Part shown: one piece after another, positions 31,209 through 43,077 of the stretch
Layout: every line of letters starts with the position of its first letter
How positions within the stretch are numbered: position 1 is the first letter of the stretch
Source of the DNA: Burkholderiaceae bacterium
GTDB taxonomy: Bacteria; Pseudomonadota; Gammaproteobacteria; Burkholderiales; Burkholderiaceae_F
NCBI GenBank assembly: GCA_019236735.1
Contig: JAFAIM010000014.1
Coordinates: 1 to 64,000, forward strand
Length of the DNA: 64,000 nucleotides
Reading direction: 5' to 3'
Translations under genes and position numbers: made by a program
The notes under the pieces: generated by a model
The model's input: the letters and a program-made list of their open reading frames with translations, nothing else
What the model was told of the DNA's origin: nothing
Database searches by the model: none

Positions 31209-32090
31209 ATGGCCGAAGTAACCGCCGGCATGGTCAAGGAGCTGCGGGAGAAGACGGATGCGCCGATGATGGAGTGCAAAAAGGCGCTCGCGGAGGCCGG
31301 TGGGGACATGGGGCGTGCCGAAGAGATTCTCCGGGTAAAACTCGGGAGCAAGGCGGCCAAGGTTTCCGGCCGGGTCGCCGCCGAAGGGATGGTCGCGATT
31401 CATGTGGATGCGCCGGGCAAGGTCGGTTCGATCGTCGAAGTGAACTGCGAGACCGACTTTGTCGCCAAGAACGAGGATTTCCAGGGCTTCGTGCGTTCGC
31501 TGGCCGCGCTCATCGGCGCTCGTGCGCCGGCCGACGTGGCGGCGCTGGCGGCGCTGCCGCTGGGCACCTCCACGGTCGAAGCCGCGCGCACGGCGCTGGT
31601 GGGCAAAATCGGCGAGAACATTTCGATCCGTCGCTTCGCCCGCCTGAACGCGACCGGCCGGATCCATAGCTACGTTCACGGCGGCTCGAAGATCGGCGTT
31701 CTGGTCGACCTCTCGAGTGGAGACGAGGCGCTGGGCAAGGACCTGGCTATGCACATCGCAGCGAGCAAACCCAAGTCGCTGCGAGCCGACGGCGTTTCCT
31801 CAGACGAGATCGCGCGCGAGCGTTCGATCGCGCAGCAGAAGGCAGCCGAATCCGGCAAACCGGCCGAGATCCAGGCCAAGATGACGGAAGGCGCGGTGCA
31901 GAAGTATCTGAAGGAGGTAACGCTGCTCGGGCAGCCGTTCGTGAAAGACGACAAGCTGTCGATCGAACAGCTGCTGAAGCAAAAGGGCGCCGTCGTCATC
32001 GGCTTCGTTCTGTTCGTGGTGGGAGAAGGAATCGACAAGCCCGCCTCCGGCGATTTCGCCGCCGAAGTTGCCGCGATGGCGGGTCGTTGA
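31209..32090 (+). CDS. tsf: Elongation factor Ts
   Basis: [37 protein letters not shown]. Confidence 0.97.
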   Translation: MAEVTAGMVKELREKTDAPMMECKKALAEAGGDMGRAEEILRVKLGSKAAKVSGRVAAEGMVAIHVDAPGKVGSIVEVNCETDFVAKNEDFQGFVRSLAALIGARAPADVAALAALPLGTSTVEAARTALVGKIGENISIRRFARLNATGRIHSYVHGGSKIGVLVDLSSGDEALGKDLAMHIAASKPKSLRADGVSSDEIARERSIAQQKAAESGKPAEIQAKMTEGAVQKYLKEVTLLGQPFVKDDKLSIEQLLKQKGAVVIGFVLFVVGEGIDKPASGDFAAEVAAMAGR

Positions 32091-32118
32091 CCGAGTCTCG
32101 GCGCCCTGGGGGGTCGCG

Positions 32119-32838
32119 ATGAACGAACAGCGTCGCTACCGGCGCATCCTGTTGAAGCTGTCGGGTGAGGCTCTGATGGGCGAGCAGGCGTTCGGCATCA
32201 GCCGAGCCACGCTTGAAGCCATGGTGCAGGACATCGCCCAGGTCGTGCGGCACAAGATCGAGGTGGCCATCGTCATCGGCGGCGGCAACATCTTCCGCGG
32301 AGTCGCGCTCGGCTCCAGCGGAATGGAGCGCGCGACAGCCGATTACATGGGGATGATGGCGACGATCATGAACGCGATGGCGCTGCAGGACGCGATGCAG
32401 CGCGCAGGTCTGGAGGCGCGGGTGCAGTCGGCGCTGAACGTGGAGCAGGTGGTCGAACCATACATCCGTCCCAAGGCGTTGCGCTACCTCGAGGAAGGCA
32501 AGATCGTGATTTTCGCGGCGGGAACCGGCAACCCATTTTTCACGACCGACACGGCGGCGGCCTTGCGTGGCTCGGAGATGGGCGCGCAGATCGTGCTGAA
32601 GGCGACCAAGGTCGACGGCGTGTATTCGGCAGATCCCAACAAGGACCCCTCCGCGGTGCGCTATACGCGAATCAGTTTCGACGATGCGTTGGCGCGCAAC
32701 CTGCAAATCATGGACGCGACTGCATTCGCGCTGTGCCGCGACCAGAACCTGCCGATCCGGGTATTCAACATCGGCAAACCCGGCGCGTTGCTGCGAGCGG
32801 TTCTCGGGGAGGACGAGGGAACTCTGGTATACGTCTGA
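32119..32838 (+). CDS. pyrH: UMP kinase
   Basis: [43 protein letters not shown]. Confidence 0.97.
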   Translation: MNEQRRYRRILLKLSGEALMGEQAFGISRATLEAMVQDIAQVVRHKIEVAIVIGGGNIFRGVALGSSGMERATADYMGMMATIMNAMALQDAMQRAGLEARVQSALNVEQVVEPYIRPKALRYLEEGKIVIFAAGTGNPFFTTDTAAALRGSEMGAQIVLKATKVDGVYSADPNKDPSAVRYTRISFDDALARNLQIMDATAFALCRDQNLPIRVFNIGKPGALLRAVLGEDEGTLVYV

Positions 32839-32892
32839 CTGGCACGAGCAGCCGGCCCGAGTTGGACCGGCGTTCTTGCGGGGAGGTTCGGC

Positions 32893-33453
32893 ATGACACC
32901 GGCGCAGATACACGACTCGACCGAGCAGAAGATGCACAAGAGCGTCGATTCCCTGAAGCACGATCTGGCGAAGGTCCGCACCGGGCGCGCGCATACCGGG
33001 CTGCTCGACCACATCCACGTCGAGTACTACGGGTCTTCGGTGCCGCTCGCCCAGGTGGCGAGCGTGGGCCTGGCCGATGCGCGAACGATCACGGTGCAGC
33101 CATGGGAAAAGAAGATGCTGGCGGTCATTGAAAAGGCAATTCGCGAATCCGATCTCGGATTGAACCCAGCTTCGCAGGGCGAGATGCTGCGCATCCCGAT
33201 GCCCCCGCTCACGGAGGAGCGGCGGCGGGAAATGATCAAGGTGGTGCGGCACGAAGGAGAAAACGCGCGTGTCGCGGTGCGCAACCAGCGCCGCGACGCG
33301 ATCCATCAGCTCAAGGAGATGTTGAAAAAGAAAGAGATCTCCGAGGATGATGAGCGACGCGCCCAGGAGGACGTCCAGAAGCTCACAGACCGCTTCGTCG
33401 CGGACATCGACAAGCTGGTTGCCGAGAAGGAAAGGGAGTTGATGACGGTTTAG
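32893..33453 (+). CDS. frr: Ribosome recycling factor
   Basis: [29 protein letters not shown]...[35 protein letters not shown]. Confidence 0.97.
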   Translation: MTPAQIHDSTEQKMHKSVDSLKHDLAKVRTGRAHTGLLDHIHVEYYGSSVPLAQVASVGLADARTITVQPWEKKMLAVIEKAIRESDLGLNPASQGEMLRIPMPPLTEERRREMIKVVRHEGENARVAVRNQRRDAIHQLKEMLKKKEISEDDERRAQEDVQKLTDRFVADIDKLVAEKERELMTV

Positions 33454-33477
33454 TGCGCGCAACCCGCCTCGTGACTC

Positions 33478-34218
33478 GTGAATTCACGCAATCCGGAAGC
33501 GACCGTAGTGCCGCGTCACGTCGCGGTCATCATGGACGGCAACGGGCGCTGGGCCACAGCCCGCAGGCTGCCGCGCGCAGCCGGTCATTCGCGCGGGGTG
33601 GACGCCGTTCGTTCCACCATCGAGACGTGCGCGCAGCGTGGAATCGAATTTCTTACGCTGTTCGCTTTCAGCTCCGAGAATTGGCGGCGCCCGACCGAAG
33701 AGGTGTCGCTGCTGATGCGACTTTTCGTGAGCTCGTTGCAGCGGGAGGTCGGGCGCCTGGTCGAGGCCGGCGTGCGAATGCGCGTCGTTGGCCAGCTCGA
33801 TTCGCTCGAGCCGGAGCTGCGACGCCTGATCGACGAGGCGGAGCAGCGAACCGCGGGCAACCAACGATTGCAGCTGACGGTGTGCGCCAGCTATGGCGGG
33901 CGCTGGGATATCGTGCAGGCCGCTCGCGGCCTGGTGCAGCGGGCAGCACGCGAAGGTGGCGCGGAGCAGATCGGGGAGGAGGAATTTGCCGCTGGCCTTG
34001 CGCTGTCGTTCGCGCCCGATCCAGACCTTCTCATTCGCACCGGCGGCGAGCGCAGGATCAGCAACTTCCTGCTCTGGCAGTTGGCGTATACCGAGCTGTA
34101 TTTCTCCGACGTGCTGTGGCCCGATTTCGACTCCGACCAGCTGGACACTGCGCTGCGCTGGTTCGCGCAGCGCGAGCGCCGCTTCGGCCGTGTCGCGAAG
34201 CCCGTGACGCGGCTATGA
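33478..34218 (+). CDS. uppS: Undecaprenyl diphosphate synthase
   Basis: [60 protein letters not shown]. Confidence 0.97.
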   Translation: MNSRNPEATVVPRHVAVIMDGNGRWATARRLPRAAGHSRGVDAVRSTIETCAQRGIEFLTLFAFSSENWRRPTEEVSLLMRLFVSSLQREVGRLVEAGVRMRVVGQLDSLEPELRRLIDEAEQRTAGNQRLQLTVCASYGGRWDIVQAARGLVQRAAREGGAEQIGEEEFAAGLALSFAPDPDLLIRTGGERRISNFLLWQLAYTELYFSDVLWPDFDSDQLDTALRWFAQRERRFGRVAKPVTRL

Positions 34219-34255
34219 AACCCAGCGACCGGCACGTGTGCCCGGGGCCCCATTG

Positions 34256-35077
34256 ATGCTTCGCACGCGCGTGATCACGGCGGTCGTGCTGCTGGCGCTG
34301 CTCGCGGGATCTGCTGCGCTGGGTGACAAGGAGCTGCAGGAAATGTTTGCGCTGCTGGTGGCTGCGGCGATGTTCGAATGGATGCAACTGGCGGGGTGCG
34401 GCGTTGCGCTCGCGTTGACGGTCGGCGCCGTCTACGGCGTGGCCCTCGGTTTGGCCAGCGCCTGGGACGTTCGGCTGTCGCCACATGCGGGCGCCGTGGC
34501 TTGCCTGGGAGCGAGCGCGTTGTGGTGCACCCTGGCTGCGGTCGTGGTGCAGGCCCGCGGATTGCGAATCGGGCGGAGCGCATCGATCACGCTTGCTTTT
34601 GTTCTGCTCACGGTTGCGTGGATCGCGTTGGACCGCCTGCTTCAACACGGATTGCTGTGGCTGCTGTCGGTCCTTGCGGTCGTATGGGTGGCGGACATCG
34701 CCGCCTATTTCACGGGACGTGCGTTCGGGCGCTACAAGCTGGCACCGCATGTGAGTCCGGGCAAGACGTGGGAAGGGGTGTTCGGCGCGATCGTGGCGGT
34801 CACGCTGGTCGCGCTGACCGTACGTGTCTTGTGGCCGCGGGCGGACGTCTGGTCCAATCAGCTGCTGGTGCTCGCTTGGCCGCTCGCATTGGCGGCCATG
34901 TGGGCAGTGGTCGCGCTTTCGATCGTCGGGGATCTGTTCGAAAGTCTCCTGAAGCGGCAGGCGCAGGTGAAGGACAGCGGCCGCCTGCTCCCGGGCCATG
35001 GCGGTGTGCTCGACCGGATTGATGCAACGCTTCCCGCACTGCCTGCGGCAGTGCTGATCGAATGGTGGACCCGATGA
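34256..35077 (+). CDS. cdsA: Phosphatidate cytidylyltransferase
   Basis: Multi-TM, GKTWEGVFGAI, SIVGDLFESLLKRQAQVKDSGRLLPGHGGVLDRID. Confidence 0.95.
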   Translation: MLRTRVITAVVLLALLAGSAALGDKELQEMFALLVAAAMFEWMQLAGCGVALALTVGAVYGVALGLASAWDVRLSPHAGAVACLGASALWCTLAAVVVQARGLRIGRSASITLAFVLLTVAWIALDRLLQHGLLWLLSVLAVVWVADIAAYFTGRAFGRYKLAPHVSPGKTWEGVFGAIVAVTLVALTVRVLWPRADVWSNQLLVLAWPLALAAMWAVVALSIVGDLFESLLKRQAQVKDSGRLLPGHGGVLDRIDATLPALPAAVLIEWWTR

Positions 35078-36282
35078 GCCAGGCGCCGTTCCATCGGGAG
35101 CAGGGGCGTACGCAGGGCGTCTGCATATTGGGAGCAACCGGCTCGATCGGTGCCAGCACGCTGGATGTGCTGGCGCGCCATCCAGAGCGCTTTCGTGTCG
35201 TTGCGCTGACGGCGAACTCGAATGTCCAAGCGCTGGTGGATCTGTGTCGCCGCTTCGAGCCGGAGCTGGCCGCGATCGGCGATGCCGCGCTTCGTGCTGC
35301 TCTCGAGCAAGGGCTGCGATCGGCGGGTCTTCGCACGAAGGCTGCCGCCGGTCCTGAGGGCTTGCTGCGGGCAGCGCGGCTGGAGTCGGCCCACTGTGTG
35401 GTGGCGGCGATCGTCGGCGCTGCAGGGCTGAGCGCGACGCTGGCGGCGGCGCGGGCGGGCAAGCGCCTGCTGCTCGCCAACAAAGAGGCGATCGTGTGCG
35501 CCGGCTCGCTGCTGATCGAAGCCGTGCGCTCGAGCGGCGCAAGTTTGCTTCCGGTCGACAGCGAGCACAACGCGATCCACCAATGCCTGGCCGCAGCTCG
35601 CGACGCCGAGCGTGCGGTGCTGCGCCTGATTCTGACTGCTTCGGGTGGCCCTTTCTTGCGGCGGACGGATCTGACCGGTGTGACGCCGGAGGAGGCCTGC
35701 GCGCATCCGAAGTGGAACATGGGCCGCAAGATTTCGGTCGATTCGGCCACCCTGATGAACAAGGGCCTGGAGGTGATCGAGGCGAGCCGATTGTTCGGGT
35801 TCGCACCGGAGCGCGTGGATGTCGTGATCCATCCGCAGAGTGTCGTGCACTCGATGGTCGAATTCGTCGACGGCTCCGTGCTGGCGCAGATGGGGTCGCC
35901 GGACATGCGCACTCCCATCGCCTATGCCCTCGGGTTTCCCGAACGGATCGGCAGCGGCTCGCCGCGCCTTGATCTGCTGCAAACCGGCCCGCTGCAGTTC
36001 GAGGCTCCGGATCAGGACCAGTTTCCCTGCCTTCGACTCGCGTACCAGGCACTGCGCGAGGGGCCGGCGTCCTGCATCGCGCTGAATGCAGCCAACGAGG
36101 TTGCTGTCGAGTCGTTCTTGAACCGGGAGCTGCCGTTCGCGCGCATCCCGGCGATGATCCAGGACGTCCTGGCCGAATGTTCTACGACGCCGCCCGACTC
36201 GATCGAGGCGGTCATCGAACTGGATCTGGCCGCCCGCCGTCGGGCCCGGTCCGTACTGGCGAGAAGCGCATGGAACTGTTGA
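35074..36282 (+). CDS. dxr: 1-deoxy-D-xylulose 5-phosphate reductoisomerase
   Basis: ILGATGSIGASTLDV; LANKEAIVCAG; LPVDSEHNAIHQCL; NMGRKISVDSATLMNKGLEVIEA. Confidence 0.97.
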   Translation: MSQAPFHREQGRTQGVCILGATGSIGASTLDVLARHPERFRVVALTANSNVQALVDLCRRFEPELAAIGDAALRAALEQGLRSAGLRTKAAAGPEGLLRAARLESAHCVVAAIVGAAGLSATLAAARAGKRLLLANKEAIVCAGSLLIEAVRSSGASLLPVDSEHNAIHQCLAAARDAERAVLRLILTASGGPFLRRTDLTGVTPEEACAHPKWNMGRKISVDSATLMNKGLEVIEASRLFGFAPERVDVVIHPQSVVHSMVEFVDGSVLAQMGSPDMRTPIAYALGFPERIGSGSPRLDLLQTGPLQFEAPDQDQFPCLRLAYQALREGPASCIALNAANEVAVESFLNRELPFARIPAMIQDVLAECSTTPPDSIEAVIELDLAARRRARSVLARSAWNC

Positions 36283-37628
36283 GCACGATCCCGGCATTCC
36301 TGGTGGCGTTGGGCCTGTTGATCGTCGTGCACGAGCTCGGCCATTTCGGGATGGCGCGTTGGTGCGGCGTCAAAGTACTGCGATTTTCGGTCGGGTTCGG
36401 CAAACCGATCGCGCGCTGGGTGACGGGCGCGGACCGTACCGAGTGGGTGATTGCGGCGATTCCGTTCGGTGGCTACGTGCGAATGCTGGATGAGCGCGAG
36501 AGCGAATCCGGGCCGATCGATCCGGCGGACCTTCCGCGCGCGTTCAACCGACAGCCGGTGAGCAGGCGCACGGCGATCGTCGCCGCAGGCCCGGCAGCCA
36601 ATTTGCTGCTGGCGGTGCTGATCTACTTTGGCGTCAACCTGGTCGGGACAACCGATCTGCGGGCCGTGGTGAGCCAGCCGGAAGCAGGCACGCTCGCGGC
36701 GCAGGCAGGTTTCGCCGAAGGCGACCTGGTGCTCAAGATCGACGGCCGGGGCGTTCGATCGTGGGAGGATCTGCGCTGGGATTTGCTGCAAAGCACGGGC
36801 GGCGGCGCTCGCCCTCGCTTCCTGGTGCGCGCGTCCGACGGCACCGAACGACAGCTGCAGCTGGATCTGTCCGGGATCGACATGGATCGGATCGACAGTC
36901 ACTGGTTTGCGCAAGTCGGATTGCAGCCCGGAGGGGCCGAAACGATCGTGCGCGACGTCACCCTGGGCGATCCGGCCGCACTCGCGGGGCTGCACGCGGG
37001 CGACCGAATCGTGTCGATCGAAGGTAAGCGCGTGACCTCGCCGGCCGATGTCAGTCAGCGCGTCGGCGCGGCGGCCGGACGCCCGTTGCGATTCGAAATC
37101 CAGCGCGATGGCGGCGCGTTGACGTTTGTGATGACACCGGTCGAGGCTGCAGGCCCGGAAGGAAAGCCGATCGGTCGTGTCGGCATCAGCGTCGGAAGCG
37201 AGTTTCGCGACACGATCCTGGTTCGCGACCAGCCGGTCGCGGCGTTGCGCCATGCGATCGACAAAACCTGGCAGACCTCGGCGTTCTCGCTTCGAATGCT
37301 CGGCAAAATGGTGGTCGGGCGCGCCTCCTGGCACAACTTGTCGGGCCCGGTGACGATCGCCGATGTGGCGGGGCGCAGCGCACGTATCGGTCTGTTCGCA
37401 TACGTGAGCTTCCTCGCTTTGGTTTCGATCAGCCTGGGCGTGTTGAATCTGCTCCCCGTCCCCGTGCTCGACGGCGGACACTTGCTGTACTATGCCATCG
37501 AGGTTGTGACGGGTAGTCCGCCGTCGCCCGCATCGGTCGAAATCGGGCAGCGCGTGGGGATCGGCCTGCTCGTCGTCCTAACGGCACTTGCTCTATACAA
37601 CGACGTTACGCGGCTGCTGTTTCAATAG
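36270..37628 (+). CDS. rseP: RIP metalloprotease RseP
   Basis: VVHELGHFGMARW (HExxH), tandem PDZ, NLLPVPVLDGGHLLYY. Confidence 0.95.
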   Translation: MELLSTIPAFLVALGLLIVVHELGHFGMARWCGVKVLRFSVGFGKPIARWVTGADRTEWVIAAIPFGGYVRMLDERESESGPIDPADLPRAFNRQPVSRRTAIVAAGPAANLLLAVLIYFGVNLVGTTDLRAVVSQPEAGTLAAQAGFAEGDLVLKIDGRGVRSWEDLRWDLLQSTGGGARPRFLVRASDGTERQLQLDLSGIDMDRIDSHWFAQVGLQPGGAETIVRDVTLGDPAALAGLHAGDRIVSIEGKRVTSPADVSQRVGAAAGRPLRFEIQRDGGALTFVMTPVEAAGPEGKPIGRVGISVGSEFRDTILVRDQPVAALRHAIDKTWQTSAFSLRMLGKMVVGRASWHNLSGPVTIADVAGRSARIGLFAYVSFLALVSISLGVLNLLPVPVLDGGHLLYYAIEVVTGSPPSPASVEIGQRVGIGLLVVLTALALYNDVTRLLFQ

Positions 37629-37697
37629 CACGCCGGTTCGGGACCGCCTTGCTCTTGCCTGCCCAACGGACGGTCATAGATCACTAGGCGGAATTCC

Positions 37698-40001
37698 TTG
37701 GCACGCCACAACAGCCGCTTGTCCGTGGCGACGCGAAATTTGTGCCTCGCGCTCGGCTTCGCCCTCGTGCAGACCGCGCTCCGCGCCCAACCGACCGGTT
37801 TCGTGATCCGGGATATCCGTGTCGAGGGTGCTCAGAGAGCGGACGTCGGCACCGTATTCGGCTATCTGCCGCTGCGTGTCGGTGACCGCTATGACCCGAC
37901 CAAGGGAGTCGCGGCGATCCAGGCTCTGTACGCGTCTGGGCTGTTCAAGGACGTGCGGCTGGACGCCGACGGTGACGTGCTCGTGGTGGTGGTAGAGGAA
38001 AGGCCTGCCGTCGCGTCGATCGAGCTCGCCGGGATGCATGCGTTCGACAAGGACCAGGTCAACAAGTCGCTCAAGGAAGTGGGACTGGCCCAGGGGCGCA
38101 TCTACGATCGTTCGCTGTTGGAGCGCGCCGAGCAGGAGCTCAAACGGCAGTATCTCTCGAATGGGCGCTACGGCGTCAAGATCACGACGACGGTCAGTCC
38201 GCTGGAGCGCAATCGCGTCGCGATCACGATCTCGATCGACGAAGGGGAGGTCGCCCGGATCCGTGAGATCCGCTTCACGGGCAACCACGCGTTTTCGGAC
38301 TCCGAGCTGCTCGACCAGCTGGAGCTGTCGACCCCGGGTTGGCTCACCTGGTACACGGGACACGACAAGTACGCTCGCCAGAAGCTGCAGGCGGACGAGG
38401 AGACGCTGCGCTCGTTTTACCTAGCCCGCGGCTACCTGGACTTCCATATCGAGTCGACCCAGGTATCGATCAGTCCGGACAAACAGGACATCCACATCAC
38501 GATCAACCTGCTGGAGGGGGAGCGCTACCGGGTCTCCGGGGTCAAGCTCGCCGGCGAGCTGCTCGGACTCGACGACGAACTTTCCAAGCTGATCGATGTG
38601 AAGCCGGGCGAGATCTACAACGGCGAGAGGATCAACAACATCGCCAAGGCGGTGACAGACCGCCTCAGCGTCCTGGGGTACGCGTTCGCGAACGCCAACC
38701 CCGTGCCCGATGCCAACAAGGAGAAGCGCGAAGTGGCGTTCACGATCCTGGTCGATCCAGGGCGGCGCGCGTACGTGCGGCACGTCAACATCGCGGGCAA
38801 CACGCGAACGCGCGACGAGGTCATCCGACGCGAGATCCGCCAGTTCGAGTCGGGCTGGTACGACTCGGAGAAGGTCAAACTGTCGCGCGATCGGGTCGAC
38901 CGTCTCGGATTCTTCGAGAAGGTCGAAGTCGAAACCCCGGCGGTTCCAGGCACCCAGGACCAGGTTGATGTCAACGTCACGGTCAAAGAGCGGCCGACCG
39001 GGACGATTCAGGCAGGCCTCGGGTACAGCTCGACCGAACACCTGGTGATTTCCGGCTCGTATACCCAGCAGAACGTCCTTGGGACCGGCCACGCGATCGG
39101 CGTGCAGGTCAATACGAGCACGGCCACCCGCACGATCGCGCTTTCGCACCAGGATCCATACGTCACGATCGACGGCGTCAGCCGCAGCGAGGAGATCTAT
39201 CGGCGCGACTCCAATCTCGCCAAGCTGGGTCTGGCCACGGTCGACCTGGGCACGACCGGCGGAACCTTGCGCTGGGGTGTGCCTTTTACCGAGTTCGACA
39301 CGGTCTTCTTCGGGGTGGGTGTCGAGAGCACCGATATCACGCTAACCGCTGCCAGCCCGTTCCGCTACATCGATTACGTGAACCGCTTCGGCTCGAGCGC
39401 AGCCGCACTGCTCGGAACGGTGGGATGGTCGCGCGACAGCCGCGACAACATCCTGACACCTCAACGCGGCCGCTATCAGCGCGCCTTCCTCGAGCTCGGA
39501 ACTCCGGTACTGGACCTGGAATATTACAAACTCACGTACCAGTACCAGCAGTTCCAGCCTTTGACGAACAAATTCACGCTCGCGTTCAACGGGCAGGCGG
39601 GTTACGGAGGGGGCTACGGCGACAAGGAGTATCCGCTGTTCAAGAATTTCTACGTCGGCGGAATCGGAAGCGTTCGCGGGTTCGAAGCCGGCTCACTTGG
39701 TCCGCGTGATGCCAACGGCGATCCACTCGGCGGCGTGAAGGAGTTGAACGGCTCGATGGAGGCGCTGGTGACATTGCCAGGCGCGGATCGATCGCTGCGC
39801 GGTCTGACCTTCCTCGATGCTGGAAACGTATGGGGCGTCGGCGAGGCAGTACGTTTTGCCGACCTGCGCGCTGCGGTCGGGATCGGAGTAGCCTGGATTT
39901 CGCCGATTGGGCCGCTGAAAGTGAGCATCGCGGAACCGATCAAACACCAGTCGATCGACCGGATCCAGCGATTCCAGTTCCAGATCGGCACCGGATTTTA
40001 A
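37698..40001 (+). CDS. bamA: Outer membrane protein assembly factor BamA
   Basis: FVIRDIRVEGAQRADVGTVFGYLPL, POTRA repeats, VRGFEAGSLGPRD, terminal F; probable TTG start. Confidence 0.96.
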   Translation: MARHNSRLSVATRNLCLALGFALVQTALRAQPTGFVIRDIRVEGAQRADVGTVFGYLPLRVGDRYDPTKGVAAIQALYASGLFKDVRLDADGDVLVVVVEERPAVASIELAGMHAFDKDQVNKSLKEVGLAQGRIYDRSLLERAEQELKRQYLSNGRYGVKITTTVSPLERNRVAITISIDEGEVARIREIRFTGNHAFSDSELLDQLELSTPGWLTWYTGHDKYARQKLQADEETLRSFYLARGYLDFHIESTQVSISPDKQDIHITINLLEGERYRVSGVKLAGELLGLDDELSKLIDVKPGEIYNGERINNIAKAVTDRLSVLGYAFANANPVPDANKEKREVAFTILVDPGRRAYVRHVNIAGNTRTRDEVIRREIRQFESGWYDSEKVKLSRDRVDRLGFFEKVEVETPAVPGTQDQVDVNVTVKERPTGTIQAGLGYSSTEHLVISGSYTQQNVLGTGHAIGVQVNTSTATRTIALSHQDPYVTIDGVSRSEEIYRRDSNLAKLGLATVDLGTTGGTLRWGVPFTEFDTVFFGVGVESTDITLTAASPFRYIDYVNRFGSSAAALLGTVGWSRDSRDNILTPQRGRYQRAFLELGTPVLDLEYYKLTYQYQQFQPLTNKFTLAFNGQAGYGGGYGDKEYPLFKNFYVGGIGSVRGFEAGSLGPRDANGDPLGGVKELNGSMEALVTLPGADRSLRGLTFLDAGNVWGVGEAVRFADLRAAVGIGVAWISPIGPLKVSIAEPIKHQSIDRIQRFQFQIGTGF

Positions 40002-40094
40002 GATCCTCGCGCTGGGCGGAGGCTCCGGATGGGGCGGCGCCTTTCGCGGCCGTATATGGCAGAATCGCTCGCTGGGGACTTCCCGAGGTTGCTG

Positions 40095-40625
40095 ATGCGA
40101 TTGATGTCTTCCTTGGCGCTGCGGCTTGGCTCGGTCGCCGCGGCGGCCGTATGGGCACTGTGCGCCATGCCGGCGGGCGCCGAAGAATTGAAGATCGGGT
40201 ACGTGAGCACGGAGCGGATCCTGCGCGATTCGGCGCCGGCCAAGGCAGCCGAGCAGAAGCTCTCGACGGAATTTGCCAAGCGCGGCAAGGACCTGCAGGA
40301 CATCGAAGCGCAGTTGAAGGCGACTGCGGACAAACTGGACAAGGACAGCCCCGTACTTTCGGACGCGGAGCGCAATAAGCGCCAGCACGAACTGCAGGAC
40401 ATGGACCGCGAGTTCCAGCGCAAGCGGCGCGAGTTCCAGGAAGATCTGAACCAGCGCAAGAACGAGGAGTTGCAAAACCTGCTGGAGCGCGCGCAACGGA
40501 TCGTGCGCCAGCTGGCCGAGCAGGAAAAGTACGACCTGATCCTGCAGGATGCGGCGTACGTCGGGCCGCACATCGACATCACCGACAAGGTGCTGCATGC
40601 GCTCGACGCGACCGCGACCAAGTGA
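40095..40625 (+). CDS. skp: OmpH/Skp family periplasmic chaperone
   Basis: Signal peptide, KIGYVSTERILRDSAPAKAAEQKLSTEFAKRGKDLQ coiled coil. Confidence 0.92.
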   Translation: MRLMSSLALRLGSVAAAAVWALCAMPAGAEELKIGYVSTERILRDSAPAKAAEQKLSTEFAKRGKDLQDIEAQLKATADKLDKDSPVLSDAERNKRQHELQDMDREFQRKRREFQEDLNQRKNEELQNLLERAQRIVRQLAEQEKYDLILQDAAYVGPHIDITDKVLHALDATATK

Positions 40626-40688
40626 TTCGCGGGCCGTCGTGCTTCGAATGACCTGAGGCGATCGACAGCGTGGGTCCTCGACGGACCG

Positions 40689-41780
40689 ATGCCGATGCCG
40701 AGCGCCTTCACCATCGACGATCTAGCCGCTGCGGTGCGCGAGCGCTCGAACGGCGCGCTGGTTGAGCGGATCGTTGGCGATGGCAGCCGGCGAATCGCTG
40801 CCGTCGCGACCCTCGAGCAGGCCGGCGCCGACGAACTGAGCTTCCTCGCCAATCCGCGCTACCGGCGCGCAGCCGCCTCCACCCGCGCCGGTGCCCTGGT
40901 GCTGTCGAACGAGGACCGCCAGGAGCTGTTCGGGAGCGGATCGGCGCCAGCCGTGCTGATCGTGTGCGACGCACCTTATGCTTGGTTCGCGTTCGCGGCG
41001 CAGGTGCTCGAGCCACGCCGCGATCCGGTGCCGGGATGCGCTCCCGGCGCAGTGATTCATCCATCTGCGCGGGTCGATGCGAGCTCTTCGATCGGGCCGC
41101 TGGCCGTGATCGACGAGGCAGCGTGCATCGGGCCGGCGGCACAGGTTGGGGCGGGCTGTTACGTCGGATTTGGTGCGCACATCGGCGAAGCCACGCGTCT
41201 GTACCCGGGTGTTCGCGTCTACCACGGCTGCCGCATCGGAGCGCGCTGCATTCTGCATTCGGGTTGCGTGATCGGGGCCGACGGCTTCGGGTTCGCGCCG
41301 TTCCAGGGGCGGTGGATCAAGATTCCACAGACGGGCGCTGTGCGGATCGACGACGACGTCGAGATTGGAGCTGGCACGGCGATCGACCGGGGCGCGATCG
41401 GCGACACCGTCATCGAGGAAGGTGTGAAGATCGACAACCTCGTGCAGATCGGGCACAACTGCCGCATTGGTGCGCACTCGGCGATCGCTGGCTGCGTCGG
41501 GATCGCCGGAAGCACAACGATCGGCCGGCGCTGTCAGCTCGGCGGCGCAGCGATGATCCAAGGGCACATCACGATTGCCGACGACAGCGTGATTGCTGGC
41601 GCTACTGCGATCACGCGCGACCTTCGGCAAGGCGGCTTCTACACCGGCATCTTTCCATTCATGACGAACCGCGATTGGGAACGGAGCGCGGCCGTGCTCA
41701 GGCACCTGGACGAACTGCGTGAACGGGTCCGCCGACTCGAAGCGGACGCTCGCGCCCGAGACACTGGACCCGACCGATGA
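40689..41780 (+). CDS. lpxD: UDP-3-O-(3-hydroxyacyl)glucosamine N-acyltransferase
   Basis: Left-handed beta-helix hexapeptides; [37 protein letters not shown]. Confidence 0.96.
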   Translation: MPMPSAFTIDDLAAAVRERSNGALVERIVGDGSRRIAAVATLEQAGADELSFLANPRYRRAAASTRAGALVLSNEDRQELFGSGSAPAVLIVCDAPYAWFAFAAQVLEPRRDPVPGCAPGAVIHPSARVDASSSIGPLAVIDEAACIGPAAQVGAGCYVGFGAHIGEATRLYPGVRVYHGCRIGARCILHSGCVIGADGFGFAPFQGRWIKIPQTGAVRIDDDVEIGAGTAIDRGAIGDTVIEEGVKIDNLVQIGHNCRIGAHSAIAGCVGIAGSTTIGRRCQLGGAAMIQGHITIADDSVIAGATAITRDLRQGGFYTGIFPFMTNRDWERSAAVLRHLDELRERVRRLEADARARDTGPDR

Positions 41781-42265
41781 TGGACATTCAGGAAATCCTG
41801 CGAACTTTGCCGCACCGTTACCCGATCATCCTGGTCGATCGGGTCATAGAGGTCGAGCCGCGCCGCCGGATCGTTGCTCTGAAAAATGTCTCGATCAACG
41901 AGCCGGTCTTCGCCGGGCATTTTCCCGGCTATCCGGTGATGCCGGGTGTATTGATCCTGGAGGCGCTGGCGCAAGCGGCGGCCATCCTGTCGATCGTCAC
42001 GCTTGGCGATCAAAGGCCGAAGGATCTGATTTACTACTTTGTCGGCATCGACAAGGCTCGCTTCAAACGGCCGGTCGAACCGGGCGACCAGCTTATGCTG
42101 GAAGTCGATTTGGCCCGCGAGCTGCGGGGCATCGCATTTTTCAAGGCAAAGGCCACCGTCCAGGGCCAGGTCGCGTGCGAAGCAGACCTGATGTGCGCCT
42201 ACCGCTCGCCGTCAAAGGCACCGGTGGGATCGCTTTCCGACCCGGGAAGCGGAGCGTCGGCCTAG
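41777..42265 (+). CDS. fabZ: 3-hydroxyacyl-[ACP] dehydratase
   Basis: [45 protein letters not shown]. Confidence 0.97.
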   Translation: MMDIQEILRTLPHRYPIILVDRVIEVEPRRRIVALKNVSINEPVFAGHFPGYPVMPGVLILEALAQAAAILSIVTLGDQRPKDLIYYFVGIDKARFKRPVEPGDQLMLEVDLARELRGIAFFKAKATVQGQVACEADLMCAYRSPSKAPVGSLSDPGSGASA

Positions 42266-42267
42266 AC

Positions 42268-43056
42268 ATGGCACGGATCCATCCGAGCGCGATCGTCGAG
42301 GCTGGCGCGCAGCTTGCCCAGGAGGTGCAGGTCGGCGCGTTCAGCGTGATCGGCGCCAAGGTCACGATCGAGTCCGGTACGTCGATCGACGCCCACGTTG
42401 TCATCACCGGCCACACTCGGATCGGGCGCAACAACCGGATCTATTCGTTCTGTGCACTCGGCGAAATTCCCCAGGACAAGAAGTATGCGGGCGAGCGCAC
42501 CGAGCTGGTGATCGGTGACGACAACACGATTCGCGAGTTCTGCTCGTTGAACGCGGGAACGGCGCAGGGCGGAGGAGTGACACGGATCGGCTCGGACAAC
42601 TGGATCATGTCGTACGTCCATATCGCGCACGACTGCGTCATCGGCGATCACGCTGTGCTGGCCAACCTGGCGCAGCTCGCGGGCCATGTCACGGTGGGCG
42701 ACTGGGCCGTGCTGGGCGGGATGGTCGGCGTCCATCAGTTCGTGCGAATCGGCGCGCACTCGATGTGCGGCGGCGGCTCGACACTGGTGCAGGACGTGCC
42801 TCCGTTCGTGCTGTGCCGCGGCAGCCCGGCAAAACCGTTCGGCATCAATGTCGAGGGCTTGCAGCGGCGCGCTTTCGACGAAGAGACGATCACCGCGCTC
42901 AAGCGTGCCTACCGTACCGTATTTCGCGACGGCCTGACCTTGGTGCAAGCGCGCGAGGCGATTGCCTCCGGACTGCAGGAAGGGTCGGCCGCTGCCGAAG
43001 CGATCGACCAGCTCGTCCAGTTTCTTGCGGTTCCGGGGCGCGGAATCATTCGATAG
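42268..43056 (+). CDS. lpxA: UDP-N-acetylglucosamine acyltransferase
   Basis: IHPSAIVEAGAQLAQEVQVGAFSVIG; hexapeptides; NVEGLQRRAF. Confidence 0.97.
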   Translation: MARIHPSAIVEAGAQLAQEVQVGAFSVIGAKVTIESGTSIDAHVVITGHTRIGRNNRIYSFCALGEIPQDKKYAGERTELVIGDDNTIREFCSLNAGTAQGGGVTRIGSDNWIMSYVHIAHDCVIGDHAVLANLAQLAGHVTVGDWAVLGGMVGVHQFVRIGAHSMCGGGSTLVQDVPPFVLCRGSPAKPFGINVEGLQRRAFDEETITALKRAYRTVFRDGLTLVQAREAIASGLQEGSAAAEAIDQLVQFLAVPGRGIIR

Positions 43057-43077
43057 GCGCACCCGGTCACATCGGCC

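Noticed and set aside
34058-36052. 664-aa minus-strand ORF
   Set aside because: Antisense shadow of uppS-cdsA-dxr in high-GC DNA; Arg/Pro/Ser-rich low-complexity translation.
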